Assembly: GCF_009769735.1 (NCBI RefSeq)
Contig: NZ_WSRO01000002.1
Span: 5,468,001 to 5,532,000 of the forward strand
Direction: 5' to 3'
DNA: 64,000 nt
DNA from: Streptomyces sp. BA2
GTDB taxonomy: Bacteria > Actinomycetota > Actinomycetes > Streptomycetales > Streptomycetaceae
Shown here: positions 62,979 through 64,000 of the stretch, piece after piece
Position numbering within the stretch: position 1 is the stretch's first letter
Layout of the letters: each line of letters opens with the position of its first letter
The notes under the pieces: generated by a model
The model's input: the letters and a program-made list of their open reading frames with translations, nothing else
What the model was told of the DNA's origin: nothing
Databases searched by the model: none
Translations under genes and position numbers: made by a program

Positions 62979-63266
62979 GTGACGGACGCCGTGGGCTCCA
63001 TCGACATGCCTGATGCCCAGGACGAGGCGCCGGATTCCAAGAAGAAGGCCCGCAAGGGCGGCAAGCGCGGCAAGAAGGGCCCCTTCGGCCGTCTCGCGCT
63101 CTTCTACCGCCAGATCGTCGCGGAGCTCCGCAAGGTCGTCTGGCCGACTCGCAGTCAGCTCACGACGTACACCACCGTGGTGATTGTCTTCGTCGTCATC
63201 ATGATCGGCCTTGTGACCGTGATTGACTATGGGTTCAACCAGGCCGTCAAGTACGTCTTCGGCTGA
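62979..63266 (+). CDS. secE: Preprotein translocase subunit SecE
   Basis: Essential single-helix subunit of SecYEG, 95 residues. A Lys-rich N-terminus ([14 protein letters not shown]) precedes the conserved amphipathic helix [20 protein letters not shown] and the membrane helix [16 protein letters not shown]. The GTG is preceded by GGTGAGGACGA. It sits between tRNA-Trp and nusG as in most actinobacteria. Confidence 0.96.
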   Translation: MTDAVGSIDMPDAQDEAPDSKKKARKGGKRGKKGPFGRLALFYRQIVAELRKVVWPTRSQLTTYTTVVIVFVVIMIGLVTVIDYGFNQAVKYVFG

Positions 63267-63285
63267 GCCGATGGCACAGCCGAGA

Positions 63286-63317
63286 GCGAAGGGCGCCGTA
63301 CCCGGCGCCCGTTTCGC
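63286..63317 (+). terminator. Hairpin between secE and nusG
   Basis: GGGCGCCG-TACC-CGGCGCCC is a perfect 8-bp G-C stem, extended by GCGAA with TTCGC over a 2-base bulge, and overlaps a TTT run. It looks like an attenuator or partial terminator 39 bases before nusG. Confidence 0.6.
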
Positions 63318-63355
63318 GCGTTCCACCCCTCTGTATCCAGGAAGAAGCAGCCACC

Positions 63356-64000
63356 GTGTCTGACCCGAACCTGAACGACGCCGTTGAGCCGCGCGTGGAT
63401 TCCGAGGAGTCCGTGGAGGACCAGCTCGACATCGTCGAGGCGGCGGACGCCGAGGACCCGGACCAGGCCGAGGCTGCTGACGCCGCCGCTGGCGCTCCCG
63501 CCGAGGAGTCGGCGCTGCACGTCGAGACCGACACCGAGTCTGCCGACGACGCGGAGGCGGGCGACGAAGCCGCCGCCGAGTCCGAAGAGGACGAGACCGA
63601 AGAGGGCACCGAGGCCGCCGAGTCCGACGAGTCCGCAGAGGACGAGGAGGAGGCCGAGCCGGTCGACCCGATCGTGGCCCTGCGCGACGAGCTCCGCACC
63701 CTGCCCGGCGAGTGGTACGTCATCCACACCTACGCCGGTTACGAGAACCGCGTGAAGACCAACCTCGAACAGCGTGCCGTCTCGCTGAACGTCGAGGACT
63801 TCATCTTCCAGGCCGAGGTGCCGCAGGAAGAGGTCGCGCAGATCAAGAACGGCGAGCGCAAGACGATCCGTCAGAACAAGCTCCCCGGGTACGTCCTGGT
63901 GCGCATGGACCTGACGAACGAGTCCTGGGGCGTCGTCCGCAACACCCCCGGCGTCACCGGCTTCGTGGGCAACGCCTACGACCCGTACCCGCTGACCCTG
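63356..64000 (+). CDS. nusG: Transcription termination/antitermination protein NusG (3' truncated)
   Basis: RNA-polymerase elongation factor, first 215 residues; the C-terminal KOW domain lies beyond the window. The first 105 residues form a highly acidic Asp/Glu/Ala extension before the NGN domain, which begins at [19 protein letters not shown] and continues with [13 protein letters not shown] and [10 protein letters not shown]. Such acidic extensions are characteristic of actinobacterial NusG. The GTG start has CAGGAAGAAG upstream. It would be followed by rplK-rplA in the usual order. Confidence 0.95.
   Translation, partial: MSDPNLNDAVEPRVDSEESVEDQLDIVEAADAEDPDQAEAADAAAGAPAEESALHVETDTESADDAEAGDEAAAESEEDETEEGTEAAESDESAEDEEEAEPVDPIVALRDELRTLPGEWYVIHTYAGYENRVKTNLEQRAVSLNVEDFIFQAEVPQEEVAQIKNGERKTIRQNKLPGYVLVRMDLTNESWGVVRNTPGVTGFVGNAYDPYPLTL

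Overview
The window is high-GC DNA with GTG, ATG and occasional TTG starts, purine-rich ribosome-binding sites and stop-start overlaps. The gene content and order (nuo cluster, recQ, polyprenyl synthase, second nuo cluster, htpX, tRNA-Tyr, rpmG, murB, aspC, tRNA-Trp, secE, nusG) identify it as core chromosome of a Streptomyces. From memory, not checked, this resembles the S. coelicolor stretch that runs from nuo to secE-nusG. I see no insertion sequence, prophage, CRISPR array or rRNA operon.

Layout. (1) 1-8.1 kb: the distal half of the canonical complex I operon (nuoH, truncated by the window edge, then I-J-K-L-M-N), ending in a 12-bp-stem terminator. (2) 8.2-31 kb: mostly short, single-purpose units. 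These are recQ, fumarylacetoacetase, an ATP-grasp/FAD-oxidoreductase pair, a HAD phosphatase, a peptide-transporter/CocE-hydrolase pair, a long-chain polyprenyl diphosphate synthase, a CHRD-DUF3455 secreted protein, a LolA-like protein followed by a two-gene ABC exporter, an NADPH-FMN-reductase-like protein, a secreted M28 aminopeptidase, a GT-C-like membrane protein, RarD, and a divergent quinone reductase/HxlR pair. (3) 31-48 kb: an energy-metabolism block. It has 2-oxoacid:ferredoxin oxidoreductase korA-korB, a NarL-type response regulator with two tandem paralogous histidine kinases, and a tightly coupled second complex I operon, nuoA-B-C-H-I-J-K-L-M-N. (4) 48-64 kb: housekeeping and stress genes (htpX, yccF, glsB-like, yajQ, tRNA-Tyr, rpmG with tRNA-Thr and tRNA-Met, a HadA/HadB-like MaoC pair, a TetR-MFS unit, murB, an NAD(P)-binding protein with a divergent TetR, adenosine deaminase, aspC, tRNA-Trp, secE and the start of nusG).

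How it fits together. The most interesting block is 31-48 kb. The second complex I operon encodes all seven membrane subunits plus NuoB, C and I. It contains no nuoD and no NADH-input module (nuoE, F, G). Its NuoC carries a roughly 175-residue Ala/Pro/Glu-rich tail built partly of 18-nt coding repeats. The neighbouring KorAB would produce reduced ferredoxin, and one regulator with two sensors lies between them. A ferredoxin-fed complex-I-like proton pump is therefore a reasonable hypothesis. The missing NuoD must either be borrowed from the canonical operon, whose nuoA-G would lie off the left edge, or be replaced.

Regulatory DNA is well preserved. Clear candidate operators for two TetR repressors and one HxlR regulator are visible, with a perfect Crp-like site, several long perfect palindromes and many bidirectional terminator hairpins. 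Two intergenic sites share a conserved Streptomyces-type repeat.
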